From: Hibiscus mutabilis
Taxonomy: Eukaryota > Streptophyta > Magnoliopsida > Malvales > Malvaceae
NCBI GenBank assembly: GCA_019671005.1
Contig: CM033721.1
Coordinates: forward strand, 56,916,284-56,980,283
Length of the DNA: 64,000 bases
Direction: 5' to 3'
Part shown: in pieces, positions 1-9,909 of the stretch
Layout: each line of letters starts with the position of its first letter
How positions within the stretch are numbered: the first letter of the stretch is position 1
The notes under the pieces: generated by a model
The model's input: only the letters and a program-made list of their open reading frames with translations
What the model was told of the DNA's origin: nothing
The model's database searches: none
Program-made: the position numbers and the translations under genes

Positions 1-843
1 AGGGATTATTTATCTTGTGTTTCTTTGGAACCTAGCCATGAACTAAATCTACTTGGCTATGGTTATTGTGTTTGTGGTTGTGAGAAACTATTGGTTTTTG
101 TTTAGGTAATAAGAGTTTGCACTTTTCTATTTCAAGGTTTATTCATTCTTGGTTCTTATTCTTGTTTGCGAGTGAATTGGGAGAGGATCTCGTGATTTCA
201 TCTATTTATCTAATATCGGGAGAGTTAGATTCAAGAAACGAATGAATATGGTCTTTATTCAATCTATTGATGGTGAAGATTAATTCGGCTTAGGAATAAG
301 TTAAGGATTTCAACGGCTAAGAGGAGCGCAAGAGTGGTTGTTGTTCACCCTTGATTCACGTAGGGATGTATTATCAAGGCATGCACAAGTAGCTAGAGTT
401 TCGACTTAGGGATAAGAAGAAACCATTGAAGAACGCTCTGCCGAACCTTGAAGGTTGCTGCCCAGACACCCAAGTAGTTTCCCAACTAGTTGCCCAGGCA
501 ACCATCGATTAGTTGCCAAGGCAACCCCGTTGTGCAAGTTGCCACGGCAACTTAGTTGCCCGTGCACTCTTTTACCAAAACGATCCAATCGGCTATCACA
601 CCTCAACTCACGATAACCTGGCCTATCTCTCTCTCATTTGATCTCATATTTTCTTTTACTTTATTGCTTTCTAGATTAGTTATTAGTTGAACTCCTATAA
701 TCCTTTATTTGTGTTTTTACTTTTTACACTGCAAGAGACTAGATTCTTGAAGTGGCATCAATCCCTGTAGAGACTATATCTTTTATACTATAACTTGCGA
801 CGTCTATACTTGCACATTTGCGTAGCACTTATTAAGCGCAACA
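1..843 (+). repeat. 5' LTR of A1 (3' part only)
   Basis: It matches the LTR sequence at 8520-8640 and the 3' LTR at about 31680-32497. It ends in GCGCAACA directly before the PBS, as in the complete LTRs nearby. The missing upstream part, including the promoter, lies outside the window. Confidence 0.9.
489..551. repeat. Cluster of three perfect 14-bp palindromes GTTGCC-NN-GGCAAC in the LTR
   Basis: Perfect copies lie at 489-502 (centre CA), 512-525 (AA) and 538-551 (AC). The six-base arms are conserved and the centre varies. Half-sites such as AGTTGCCC flank them. The same cluster occurs in the A2 3' LTR (about 32166-32212), in both LTRs of B (12970-13060, 21530-21600) and in C (12210-12300, 26780-26850). 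Confidence 0.9.
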
Positions 844-849
844 AGTTTT

Positions 850-867
850 TGGCGCCGTTGCCAGGGA
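850..867 (+). other. Primer binding site of A1 (tRNA-Asp type)
   Basis: TGGCGCCGTTGCCAGGGA lies six bases after the LTR end. It matches the complement of the plant tRNA-Asp 3' end (CCCCGGCAACGGCG plus CCA) with one mismatch. The copy in B (21228-21245) has CCGGGGA and fits that segment better. Confidence 0.85.
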
Positions 868-965
868 TTGGCAATAGCGACTTTGTTTTTATTTTCTTGC
901 ACTTTCTTTTTACTTTTCTTGTTTAAGATACAAAGGGCTAACAAACTTTAGTTTTGCATTGGTAT

Positions 966-2681
966 ATGACCAGGGCGAGACCGACTTCACCAGAGTATCC
1001 CTTTGATCCAGAAATCAAACGAACCTTACAAAGACTTAGACGAAGGATAAGAGTAGTAATGGCTAATCAAGAGGGCGATATGAATCAAGATGTTCGAGCA
1101 GGAGGAGGGGTGATTATTGCACGAAACAAAACTATTCGAGACTATCTTGAAGAAGATCTTGATGGACTTAACCCAGGAGTTGTCGCACCTGAAATTGAAG
1201 CCGACCACTTTGAGTTGAAACCGGTAATGTTTAATATGATCAACACAATAGGTCAATTTGGTGGCTCAGCAACTGAAGATTCACGGCAACATCTGAAATC
1301 TTTCCTCGAGATTTGCAACTCGTTCAAAATACACGAAGTCACCCCCGATGTCTTACGATTAAGATTATTCCCCTATTCACTGAGGGATAGGGCGAAAGCA
1401 TCGTTGAATAGCATTCCTGCCGAATCCATAGCATCTTGGATTGATCTTTGTAGTGATTTCCTTGCTAGATTTAATCCTACAAATTTGACTGATAAGCTTC
1501 GTAACGACATTACTTCTTTTCGGCAGGCAGATGATGAATCCATGTACGAGGCTTGGGAGCGATATAGAGAACTTCTACACAAATGCCCCCTACACGGATT
1601 CCCGGTGTGGACTCAAGTAACAATGTTTTACAATGCCGTGAATACACCAACAAGGAGGATGCTAGATGCCTCGACAAACGGCATACTCCTAGATAAGTCG
1701 CTGGAGGAAGCAATGCAAATTTTAAACAGGCTGGCCAAGAATGATTATCAATTCCCATCTACTAGAAGAGGAGGAGTTAGACGCCAAGCCACAATACATG
1801 AACTAGGATCATCAGATTCAATTTCGGCACAATTGGCCACTTTAACCAAGATGGTCCAGAACATGCAAAAACCAAACAACACACATGAAGTCAAGGTAAT
1901 GGATTCTTTTTGTGAGTTATGTGGTGATAACCATAATTCTTCTGAATGTATGCAGAATCCGAAATCCAGCTTCTATGTGGGGAATTACAATCGGAGCAAC
2001 AACGTGATGCCCAATACATACAATCCAGCTTGGAAAAAGCACCCAAATTTTTCATGGAGTAATCCTAACAATGCTCTAAACCAGAACAATCAGAATGCAC
2101 AAGCATCGGGATTCCAGCAAAATATGCCACGACAACAGTTGCCACAGCAACAACTGGCGACATCTAGTTCTTTGGAAAATTCTCTAAATGCTTTTATGAT
2201 GAAAACTGAATCTTAAATGGCTGAGAATAGTAATTTCATAAAAAGAACTGATGCTTTTATTAACAGGACCGAGATGAGATTGCAAAACCAAGAGGCGGCA
2301 ATCAAATCATTGGAAAATCAAGTCAGACAGTTTGCTCAAAATCTGAATACTAGACCGCAAGGAGGTTTACCTAGCGATACTGAAGTCGCAAGAGGAACTG
2401 GCCATGAGCAATGTAAGGCAATCACCACTAGAAGTGGCCAACAACTTAGAGAGGCTCAAACCCGTTCATCAAACAAAACTCCACAAAAAGATCAAGACGA
2501 ACCTAGCGGCAAAGCCTCAGATGCTGAACCAGGAATTGTCGCGGCAACCAGCAATAAGCATGCCTCGACAACTGACGATAAAGACGCCTCAGCAACTTGC
2601 GATAAGCATGCCTCGGCAACCCCAGTTGATAATGCCTCGGCAACTCCAGTTGTCCCGGCAATGCCATCAATCAGGTTTTAA
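966..2681 (+). pseudogene. gag: A1 gag and gag-protease linker, interrupted by one in-frame stop
   Basis: Gag forms the retrotransposon capsid and nucleocapsid. I take the ATG at 966 (MTRARP), because the same start context is kept in B; an in-frame ATG at 954 is the alternative. The capsid-type retrotransposon gag domain spans about residues 80-230, with motifs such as LRLRLFPYSLRDRAK and YEAWERYRELLHKCPLHG. A knuckle C-EL-C-GDN-H-NSSE-C (CX2CX3HX4C) lies near residue 316. A TAA at 2214-2216 splits the frame, but translation continues in the same frame to 2681. B has a sense codon (TAT) there, so the stop is probably a point mutation and gag and linker were one ORF. The linker ends in Ala/Ser/Thr repeats (HASAT-type) encoded by the GCCTCGGCAAC motif. 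Confidence 0.88.
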
Positions 2682-2732
2682 ACCAATGAAAGGATCGAAG
2701 ATATCCGACTTCCACCACCATTCCCACAAAGG

Positions 2733-3620
2733 TTGAAGCGACAAAAGCAAGAATACCAATTCAAGAAGTTTCTTGATATCTTAAAGCAAGTCCACATCAA
2801 CTTGTCATTGGTGGAAGCAATTGAACAAATGCCAAACTATGCCAAGTTCCTTAAAGACATTGTGTCCAAAAGAACAAGGCTAGGAGAGTTTGAAACAGTT
2901 GCCGCAACAGAGGGATGCATGGCAATGTTGCACAATCGTATGCCACCTAAGTTGAAGGATCCCGAAAGTTTCACAATACCCTGTTCTATTGGAAATCACT
3001 ATGTCGGGAAAGCATTATGCGACCTTGGGGCTAGCATAAACTTGATGCCTAAATCGGTTTTCCAGAAACTAGGAATCGAGAAGGCAAGACCTACAACAGT
3101 TATGCTACAGCTAGCCGACAGATCCTATGTGCATCCGGAGGGAAAAATCGAGGACATACTGGTAAAAGTTGATAAATTTATTTTTCCCGCTGACTTTATT
3201 ATTTTGGATTGTGAAGCAGATGAGCATGCACCCATCATTCTCGGGAGACCATTCCTAGCAACAGGGAGAACCTTGATCGATGTTGAAAAGGGAGAACTCA
3301 CAATGAGGGTGAATGACCAACAAGTTAAACTAAATGTGTTCCAAACACTAAGGCATGCCGATGATCCAGAAGAATGCCAACTTCTTCATGCCACGGCAGA
3401 GTTTAACTTCAATGAGGAATTTAGTTGCCTTGGCAACTATATTGCCGATCAAAAGGAACCTGAGGAGTATGAAGAACCGGTCGATGAGGAACAACAAGAA
3501 GAGGCAAATTGGCTAGTCAATCGACCAGGTACATACTTTGAACCACTGGATTACTCAGGTAAGGAAGGTAAGCTCGAAAAACCCTCTATTGAACAACCAC
3601 CGATTCTTGAGTTGAAATAA
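2733..3620 (+). pseudogene. A1 aspartic protease domain of pol
   Basis: This retroviral-type aspartic protease would process the Gag-Pol polyprotein. The active-site loop reads CDLGASINLMP, the Athila variant of D-S/T-G, encoded near 3019. A second strand ending in IILGRPFLATGRTLIDV follows near 3235. The N-terminal part (FLDILKQVHINLSLVEAIEQMPNY onward, cited here only by its first residues FLDILKQ) is typical of Athila Gag-Pol linkers. The stretch is open for 295 codons, but it lies in another frame from gag and stops before RT (TAA at 3618-3620). The segment 3621-3740 continues the PR-RT linker with further stops. Confidence 0.85.
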
Positions 3621-3740
3621 TTGCCAGAGCAACTAAAATATGCATAGTTAGGAACCGATAATACATTACCTATAATTATTTCTTCTAAGTTACAGCCTGA
3701 GCAGGAAAAGAAGCTGATCAAGATGCTAAGCTACACAAAA

Positions 3741-4660
3741 AGGCAATAGGGTGGACAATTGCCGACTTGAAGGGAATTAGCCCGGCAGTGTGCATGCACA
3801 AGATTTTGTTGGAAGATGATCACAAACCTTCAATTGAGGCCTAGAGGAGACTGAATCATGCCATGAAAGGGGTTGTAATGAAAGAAATCATCAAGTGGCT
3901 TGAAGCCGGCATTATATACCCTATCTTTGATAGTAATGGGTAAGTTCGGTACAATGTGTACCGAAAAAGGGAGGTATAACGGTGGTAAGTAATGAAAATA
4001 ATGAACTCATTCCAACCAGGACTGTGACCGGTTGGAGGGTTTGTATGGATTATCGAAAGCTAAACAAAGCCACTAGGAAAGATCACTTCCCATTACCCTT
4101 TATTGATCAAATGCTTGACCGTCTTGCAGGTAAACCCTTTTATTATTTTCTTGATGGTTATTCAGGTTACAATCAAATTGCCATAGCACCAGAAGATCAA
4201 GAGAAGACAACCTTCACATGGCCATACGGTACCTATTCCTTCCGAAGGATGCCATTCCGATTGTGTAACGCCCCGACAACCTTCCAAAGATGCATGATGG
4301 CGCTCTTTTCAGACATGGTCGAAGACTTCCTTGAGATCTTCATAGATGATTTTTTCTGTTTTTGGTAATGACTTCGACAGCTGTCTCGGCAATTTAGAGA
4401 GGGTGTTGGCAAGTTGTGAAGAAACGGATTTTGTCCTCAATTGGGAGAAATGCCATTTTATGGTAGATGAAGGAATAGTGCTCGGCCACAAGATTTCATC
4501 CAAGGGAATTGAAGTAGACAAAGCCAAGGTGGACGTGATCGAGAGATTACCCCACCAAGTTCGGTTAAAGGAATTCAAGTTTTCTGGACATGCAGGTTTT
4601 TACAGAGAGGTTCATTCATAATTTTTCTAAAATCACTAAACCCTTGTGTAATCTGCTTGA
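3741..4660 (+). pseudogene. A1 reverse transcriptase domain, frameshifted
   Basis: Ty3-type RT. Recognisable blocks are the entry region (ISPAVCMHKILLEDDHKPS), VCMDYRKLNKATRKDHFPLP, FLDGYSGYNQI and the catalytic box F-I-D-D-F with both aspartates (4345-4350). A run of six T after this box has one extra base compared with A2, which shifts the frame so that the thumb (NWEKCHFMV, GHKISSKGIEVDKAKV) is read in a new frame from 4346. Upstream, a stop at 3841-3843 and a damaged KKGG approach also disrupt the reading frame. The enzyme is not functional in this copy. Confidence 0.88.
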
Positions 4661-5189
4661 ACAGGATAAAGTCTTCGATTTTGATGATTCTTGCACCCAA
4701 GCATTCGAAACCCTAAAGAAAAAGCTTACCTCGGCACCCATTATCGTTGCACCAGATTGACGCTACCTTTGAGCTCATGTGTGATGCAAGTGATTTCGCG
4801 GTAGAGAGCAAATCCTAGGCCAACGCACAGTAAGACCTTCCATGTGATATACTACGCTAGTAAAACTCTTAATAGTGCTCAAAGTAAATTACACAACAAC
4901 GGAGAAAGAGTTACTAGCTCTAGTTTTCGCATTTGACAAGTTCCGATCCTATTTGATTGGTACAAAGGTAATTGTTCATACGGACCATTCGGCAATCAAA
5001 TATCTATTTGCTAAAAAGGATGCCAAACCTCGTTTGATTCGTTGGATATTACTTTTACAAGAATTTGATATTGAAATTAAGGACATGAAAGGAACAGAAA
5101 ATCAAGTGGCCGATCACTTATCACGTTTGGAACGCAATAGGGAGGAGGACGCGGATCTAGAGATATGCGATGCATTCCCGGATGAACAA
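4661..5189 (+). pseudogene. A1 RNase H domain
   Basis: RNase H degrades the RNA template during reverse transcription. The C-terminal half is open from 4875: YTTTEKELLALVFAFDKFRS, then VIVHTDHSAIKYL and DIEIKDMKGTENQVADHLSR, the usual Ty3 RNase H and tether-like end. The N-terminal half (4661-4874) is recognisable only with several small indels. It has lost the first catalytic aspartate context that A2 keeps as CDASDFTVGVVLGQ. Confidence 0.82.
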
Positions 5190-5298
5190 CTTTTAGTTGC
5201 CTCGGCAACCCTCGACGCCGCAGCAGCCTTTGACGCGCACGCCTCGGCAATCTTGGGAGCAGTCGCCACAACAGCACATGCCTCGGCAATACCCTGGT
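5190..5298 (+). repeat. A1 Ala-rich linker between RNase H and integrase, built from GCCTCGGCAA units
   Basis: Element D passes almost directly from DEFPDEYFLAVNAMP to the integrase start (PWYAD). A1 carries about 35 extra residues rich in Ala, Ser and Thr (HASAILG, TAHASAI). They are encoded by repeated GCCTCGGCAA units, the same motif as the LTR palindromes. The insert is longer in A2 (10455-10670) and in B (16935-17150). Confidence 0.8.
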
Positions 5299-6460
5299 AC
5301 GCAGATTTAGTTAATTTCCTTGTTTGTGGTATTTTACCTTATGGCATTACTCACCAAGGGAAAAAGCGGTTTCGCCATGATGCTAAGCATTACTTTTGGG
5401 AGGAGCCACTTTTGTTTAAACAATGTGCAGATCAGGTTATACGCCGATATGTCCCTGAAGAAGAGCAACAGAATGTACTCCGACAATGCCATTCTTCACC
5501 CTATGGAGGACATTTTGGAGGAACTCGCATCATGCCAAAGTTTTGCAATCCGGTTTGTATTGGCCAACATTGTACAAAGATGCCCAAGACTTTTACAAGC
5601 AATGTGATCGCTGCTGCGAGAGGACGGCAATATCTCTAGACGACATGAGATGCCACCCGAACATCATCGAGGTGGAATTGTTCGATGTATGGGGATCGAT
5701 TTTATGGGACCTTTCCCATCTTCATTCGGCAACCTCTACATCTTACTTGCCGTCGACTATGTGTCTAAATGGGTGGAGGCAGCTGCAGTTCCCAACAACG
5801 ATTCCAAGACCGTGCAACGATTCTTGCGAAAAAATATATTTACACAGCTTGGGATGCCAAGAGCAATTACTCGGATTTAAGGCAAGCATTTTGACAATGT
5901 ACTAATTGTCAAGATGTTGCAACGCTCGGCATATCACACAAGATCGCCACGGCATATCACCCACAAACCAACGGGCAAGCAAAAATTTCAACCGGGAGTT
6001 GAAGGGTATACTCGAGAAAGTTGTAAATCCTCTAGGAAGGATTGGTCATTAAGACTAGATGACGACTTTGGGCATATCGCACCGCATTCAAAACACCCTT
6101 AGGTATGTCCCCTTCCGACTTGTCTATGGCAAGACATGCCATCTACCAAAGGAAATCGAGCACAAGGCGTACTGGGCAATCAAGACCGTGAATATGGATT
6201 GGGAAAGTGCCGGACAAAAGTGTTTGATGGACCTCAATGGGATAGAAGAATTCCGTGCACTCGCCTATAACAATGCACGAATCTACAAGGAGAAAACAAA
6301 GTGATGGCACGACAAGAAACTATTGCCACGACAATTCACGCCAGGCAACTAGTTCTCCTATTCAATTCTCGCTAAAACTTTTCCCGAAAGCTGAAATCAA
6401 GATGGTCGGGACCATTCAAAGTCGTAAACCATTCTCCCATGGTGCTGTGATAATCAAGTC
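5299..6460 (+). pseudogene. A1 integrase domain, several frameshifts
   Basis: Integrase inserts the cDNA into the host genome. The zinc-binding half is seen as CHSSPYGGHF then CDRC (5485-5620). The catalytic core follows in another frame from 5650 (GIDFMGPFPSSFGNLYILLAVDYVSK, of which GIDFMGPFP holds the first acidic residue). The second catalytic aspartate region near 5875 is destroyed by a stop and indels; A2 keeps ISDEGKQF there. The C-terminal part is readable at 6059-6304 (PFRLVYGKTCHLP, AYWAIKTVNMDWE). Decayed sequence follows to about 6460, ending near the RLKHYNGAHVE-type tail. Confidence 0.85.
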
Positions 6461-7333
6461 CATCTCTTGACAACCATGAATTCAAAGTTAATGGACAAAG
6501 ATTGAAGCACTACAATGGTGCCCATGTGGAACGTAACAAAGAAGTGGTCAACTTAGGAGATGCATGAGCATGCTCTCCTTTCAATATTTTCTTTTCTTTT
6601 TATTTTTATTTTTTTTTATTTTTAGGAGATATTTTATTTTTCTTCATTATCTTTATTTTTCAGGTTTTCTTTGTTTTCTTTTTCACAACAAGACTCACAA
6701 CTACTATGCTAAGGAAATTTACTGCCGAGATCCTTGCCCCGGAAACCAATGAAGAAGATGCCGCGGCAACCTACATCGTGGCTCGCACAAGCCGATGCCA
6801 CGGCAACCAACCCTGAAGATGCCACGGCAACCAAAGCTAAAGACATCCCGGCAACAAGAAAACAACCATCGCATTCAAGCAAGAGAATCAAGACACAGAC
6901 CAAAAGGAAACTAATCATCTACGATGATGAACTCTTGGAGTAAGTCCTCGTATGCATTTTATTTTATTTTTTTCGTTATTTTTATGCATGCATTGAGGAC
7001 AATGCCTCACTCGAGTTTGGGGGGGATTGTTATTAGTAATTACCATGTTTAGTTACATTCATCTTAAGTATTACATTTAGGATACATAAATTGCTTGCCA
7101 TGCCTTTAATTGGAACAATAATTGCTTAGATTTGATGAATATTCGATGATGACTTTGCCAATGCACTTAATTGATAGAATTTTTATTCTAGGATAACCAT
7201 GAAAAAACTTAGAATTTTACTATGATGCTAAATTTGATGAAACACTGTTGTGGTTTGATTGATTTAAGGAATTCTAGTGAACTTAGGTTGATAATTAACA
7301 AATTGGGGGATTAGAATAAAAATTGGATGAATG
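6461..7333 (+). other. A1 post-integrase region with short accessory-ORF remnant
   Basis: The region opens with a T-rich leader (6560-6670) after AGGAGATGCATGAGCATGC. An open stretch at 6734-6943 follows, rich in ATATNPEDATAT and ending in RIKTQTKRKLIIYDDELLE. Its C-terminal end matches the end of the A2 accessory ORF (30090-30169). The upstream domain present in A2 is absent here; B and C also have the short form. The rest is non-coding. Confidence 0.7.
7013..7025 (+). other. Internal polypurine-like site of A1
   Basis: GAGTTTGGGGGGG follows a GAGGACAATGCC context and nearly duplicates the true PPT (7789-7801) about 775 bp downstream. The equivalent is present in A2 (30277-30288), B (15022-15034, minus) and, degraded, in C (24321-24335, minus). 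Confidence 0.7.
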
Positions 7334-7516
7334 CTAGAGGTGCCCGAAATTGGCTCTAGCATGTGCTAAAAAAATTGACCACTAGAGGTGCCCGAAACTG
7401 GCTCTAGTATGTGTTAAAAAATTTTAACTAGAGGTGCTCGAAACCGGCTCTAGTCGAATAAATTAACTTAAGAAAACTAAAAACAAAACACTAGAGGTGC
7501 CCAAAACTGGCTCTAG
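7334..7516 (+). repeat. Array of four 26-bp hairpin repeats upstream of the PPT (A1)
   Basis: Copies lie at 7334-7359, 7382-7407, 7428-7453 and 7491-7516. Each starts CTAGAGGTGCCC and ends GGCTCTAG, so the six outer bases are perfect inverted arms around a GAAA-containing loop. Related arrays occur at 30596-30727 (A2, three copies), 14543-14718 (B, minus, four with some decayed) and 23868-24003 (C, minus, three). Confidence 0.85.
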
Positions 7517-7788
7517 CTAAAACATGTTAAAAAGAACCCAATGAAGTAATTTGAAAACCTCTTGTTTGCATAGAATCCGAAAAATCAACTTGCACACAAC
7601 TCCACACACACTCACAAGCATTATAGTTTGATTCTGAGTAACTCCTAAGTTTTTCGAAAAATAAAAAGCCAATCATACTTTGTGCCCCGGTTCAGAGAAT
7701 TGAAATAAAGTTCAAAGCTAAGTTTGTGAAAATTGAAGTCTTGACAGGTAATTATGAGTTTGCATTGCTTGAGGACAAGTAATAGTTC

Positions 7789-7801
7789 GAGTTTGGGGGT
7801 G
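7789..7801 (+). other. Polypurine tract of A1
   Basis: GAGTTTGGGGGTG ends directly at the first base of the next LTR (TGATAAGTG). This is the expected plus-strand primer site. Confidence 0.85.
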
Positions 7802-8023
7802 TGATAAGTGTTCAAAAGTACTATTTTCTTACCCTTTTTACTCATATTATTGTTAGACTTAGGCCCATATTAGTTGCATAATTAGCCATTCATGCATTAA
7901 TCTATGTTTCCTTCCATCGTTGAGCTTGATTACATAACTTGGTAGTTTTTGTGGGAAAAGATGCTGCTTTGGTGTGTTTTGTGTGTATGTGCAGGATCAC
8001 TTGCCAAAGAAAGGCTAGAGCTA

Positions 8024-8109
8024 GTTGCCAGGGCAATGCATGAAGGATATGCCGAGCTAGTTGCCAGGGCAATACATGAAGGAGACGCCGAGCCAGTTGC
8101 CATGGCAAT
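8024..8109 (+). repeat. Three 36-bp tandem units in U3 carrying GTTGCCNNGGCAAT
   Basis: Motif copies start at 8024, 8060 and 8096, exactly 36 bp apart, as GTTGCCAGGGCAAT twice and GTTGCCATGGCAAT once. They lie upstream of the TATA box. The unit number differs among LTRs: three here, about five in C's left LTR (23213-23390) and four in its right LTR (27719-27842). Confidence 0.85.
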
Positions 8110-8350
8110 TGTCGACAAGAGAAAAGGTGATATGGTAGTCGAAATTGATGACTAAACAAGCCTAAGATGACGTGGAGCAAAGCCCAAACCCAAAGGAATT
8201 TGATTGCCATGCAGAGATTAAAGAAGAATTAAATTCCAAGAAGATAGGAGAAGTTCTAGTAGGAATACAATTATAATAAAGAATTATATTCTTTAAAGAT
8301 AATTTAATTCCAACTTAACTTCCTCCTCAAAGAAGGACTTTGGCCTAGCC

Positions 8351-8359
8351 CTATAAATA
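8351..8359 (+). promoter_or_regulatory. Putative LTR TATA box
   Basis: CTATAAATA lies in the conserved context CCTAGCCCTATAAATA. Equivalent boxes lie at 31558-31566 (A2 3' LTR), about 22217-22226 (B, minus) and about 27467-27476 (C, minus, TATTTAAA). The transcription start is inferred to lie 25-35 bases downstream. Confidence 0.6.
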
Positions 8360-8654
8360 AGATGGAGATTTCGACAATTGATAGAGAGCAAAGGAGGGGA
8401 CTTTCGACAAGTCCAAGGAGGGCAAGAGGAGAGAACTTTCGACAAGCATCTAGGGCAAGGAGGATTTCGACAAGCCTCCTTCTTCATCCTTTTCTTTTTT
8501 GTTCGATTGGGTTCATACTAGGGATTATTTATCTTGTGTTTCTTTGGAACCTAGCCATGAACTAAATCTACTTGGCTATGGTTATTGTGTTTTGTGGTTG
8601 TGAGAAACTATTGGTTTTTGTTTAGGTAATAAGAGTTTGCACTTTTTCATTCCA

Positions 8655-8985
8655 TGGTAGAGTTTAACTTCGATGAGGAATTTAGTTACCTCGGTAACTA
8701 CATTTCCGATCTAAAAGAACCTGAGGAGTATGAAGAACCGATCGATGAGGAACAACAAGAAGAGGCAAATTGGTTAGTCAATCGACCAGGTACATACTTT
8801 GAACCACTGGATTACTCAGGTAAGGAAGGTAAACTCGAAAAACCCTCTACTAAAAACAACCGCCAATTCTTGAGTTGAAACAATTGGCAGGGCAACTAAA
8901 ATATGCTTACTTGGGAACCGATAAAACATTGCCTGTAATTATTTCCTCTAAGTTATAGCCTGAGCAGGAAAAGAAGCTGATCACC
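8655..8985 (+). pseudogene. A2 protease C-terminal remnant and PR-RT linker
   Basis: Sequence from 8655 matches A1 from about 3398: VEFNFDEEFSYLGNYISDLKEP and so on to KPST, then a stop. The active site of the protease is absent because the deletion that truncated the middle LTR removed it together with gag. Confidence 0.82.
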
Positions 8986-9909
8986 ATGTTGATTCTACAC
9001 AAGAAGGCGATAGGATGGACAATTTTCGACTTGAAGGGAATTAGTCCGGCAGTGTGCATGCATAAGATTTTGTTGGAAGATGATCACAAACCTTCGATTG
9101 AGGCCCAGAAGAGACTGAATCATGTCATGAAAGGGGTTGTAATTAAAGAAATCATCAAGTGGCTTGACGCCGACATCATATACCCTATCTCTGATAGTAC
9201 ATGGGTAAGTTCGGTACAATGTGTACCGAAAAAGGGAGGTATAACGGTGGTAAGTAATGAAAACAATTAACTCATTCCAACCAGGACTGTGACCGGTTAG
9301 AGGGTTTGTATGGATTACCGAAAGCTAAACAAAGCCACTAGGAAAGATCACTTCCCATTACCCTTTATTGATCAAATGCTTGATCGTCTTGTAGGTAAAC
9401 CCTTTTATTATTTTCTTGATGGTTATTCAGGTTACAATCAAATTGCCATAGCACCAGAAGATCAAGAAAAGACAACCTTCACATGCCCATACGGTACTTA
9501 TGCTTTCCGAAGAATGTCGTTTGGATTGTGTAATGCCCCGGTAACCTTCTAAAGATGCATGATGGCACTCTTTTCAGACATGGTTGAAGACTTCCTTGAA
9601 ATCTTCATGGACGATTTTTCTGTATTTGGTGATGACTTCGACAGTTGCCTCAGCAATTTGGAGAAGGTGTTGGCAAGATGTGAAGAATCCGATTTAGTCA
9701 TTAATTGGGAGAAGTGCCATTTTATGGTAGATGAAGGAATCGTGCTCGGCCACAAGATTTCATCAAAGGGTATTGAAGTAGACAAAGCCAAGGTGGACGT
9801 AATCGAGAGATTACCGCCACCAAGTTCGGTTAAAGGAATATGAAGCTTTCTTGGACATGCAGGTTTTTACAGGAGGTTCATTCATAATTTTTCTAAGATT
9901 ACTAAACCC
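8986..9909 (+). pseudogene. A2 reverse transcriptase, in-frame stops
   Basis: Readable as 8986-9270, 9310-9552 and 9559-9843. It keeps the fingers and palm blocks (MDYRKLNKATRKDHFPLP, FLDGYSGYNQI) and the intact catalytic box F-M-D-D-F near 9607. It is broken mainly by single-base nonsense changes: TAA near 9267, TAG at 9298-9300 (Trp in A1), TAA at 9550 (Gln in A1) and TGA at 9841-9843 (Arg expected before SFLGHAGFYRRF). Most look like C-to-T or G-to-A changes. Confidence 0.86.

Larger units (their letters stand above)
7802..8645 (+). repeat. Middle LTR shared by A1 and A2, truncated
   Basis: It begins TGATAAGTGTTCAAAAG and follows the family LTR to about 8645. There it jumps into protease-end sequence equal to about 3390 onward of A1. 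The lost part covers the LTR 3' third, PBS, gag and most of the protease of A2. The junction falls in a short T-rich match (CTTTTTCAT against CTTCTTCAT). Confidence 0.87.

Noticed and set aside
489..551. GTTGCC-NN-GGCAAC looks like the X-box bound by RFX transcription factors.
   Set aside because: RFX factors of that type are animal and fungal and not known from plants, so I treat the similarity as coincidence and do not annotate an X-box.
7902..8210. Minus-strand ORFs across the U3 repeats (and equivalents at 22366-22646 and 23114-23386).
   Set aside because: They are open only because the 36-bp unit is divisible by three. There is no conservation beyond the repeat.
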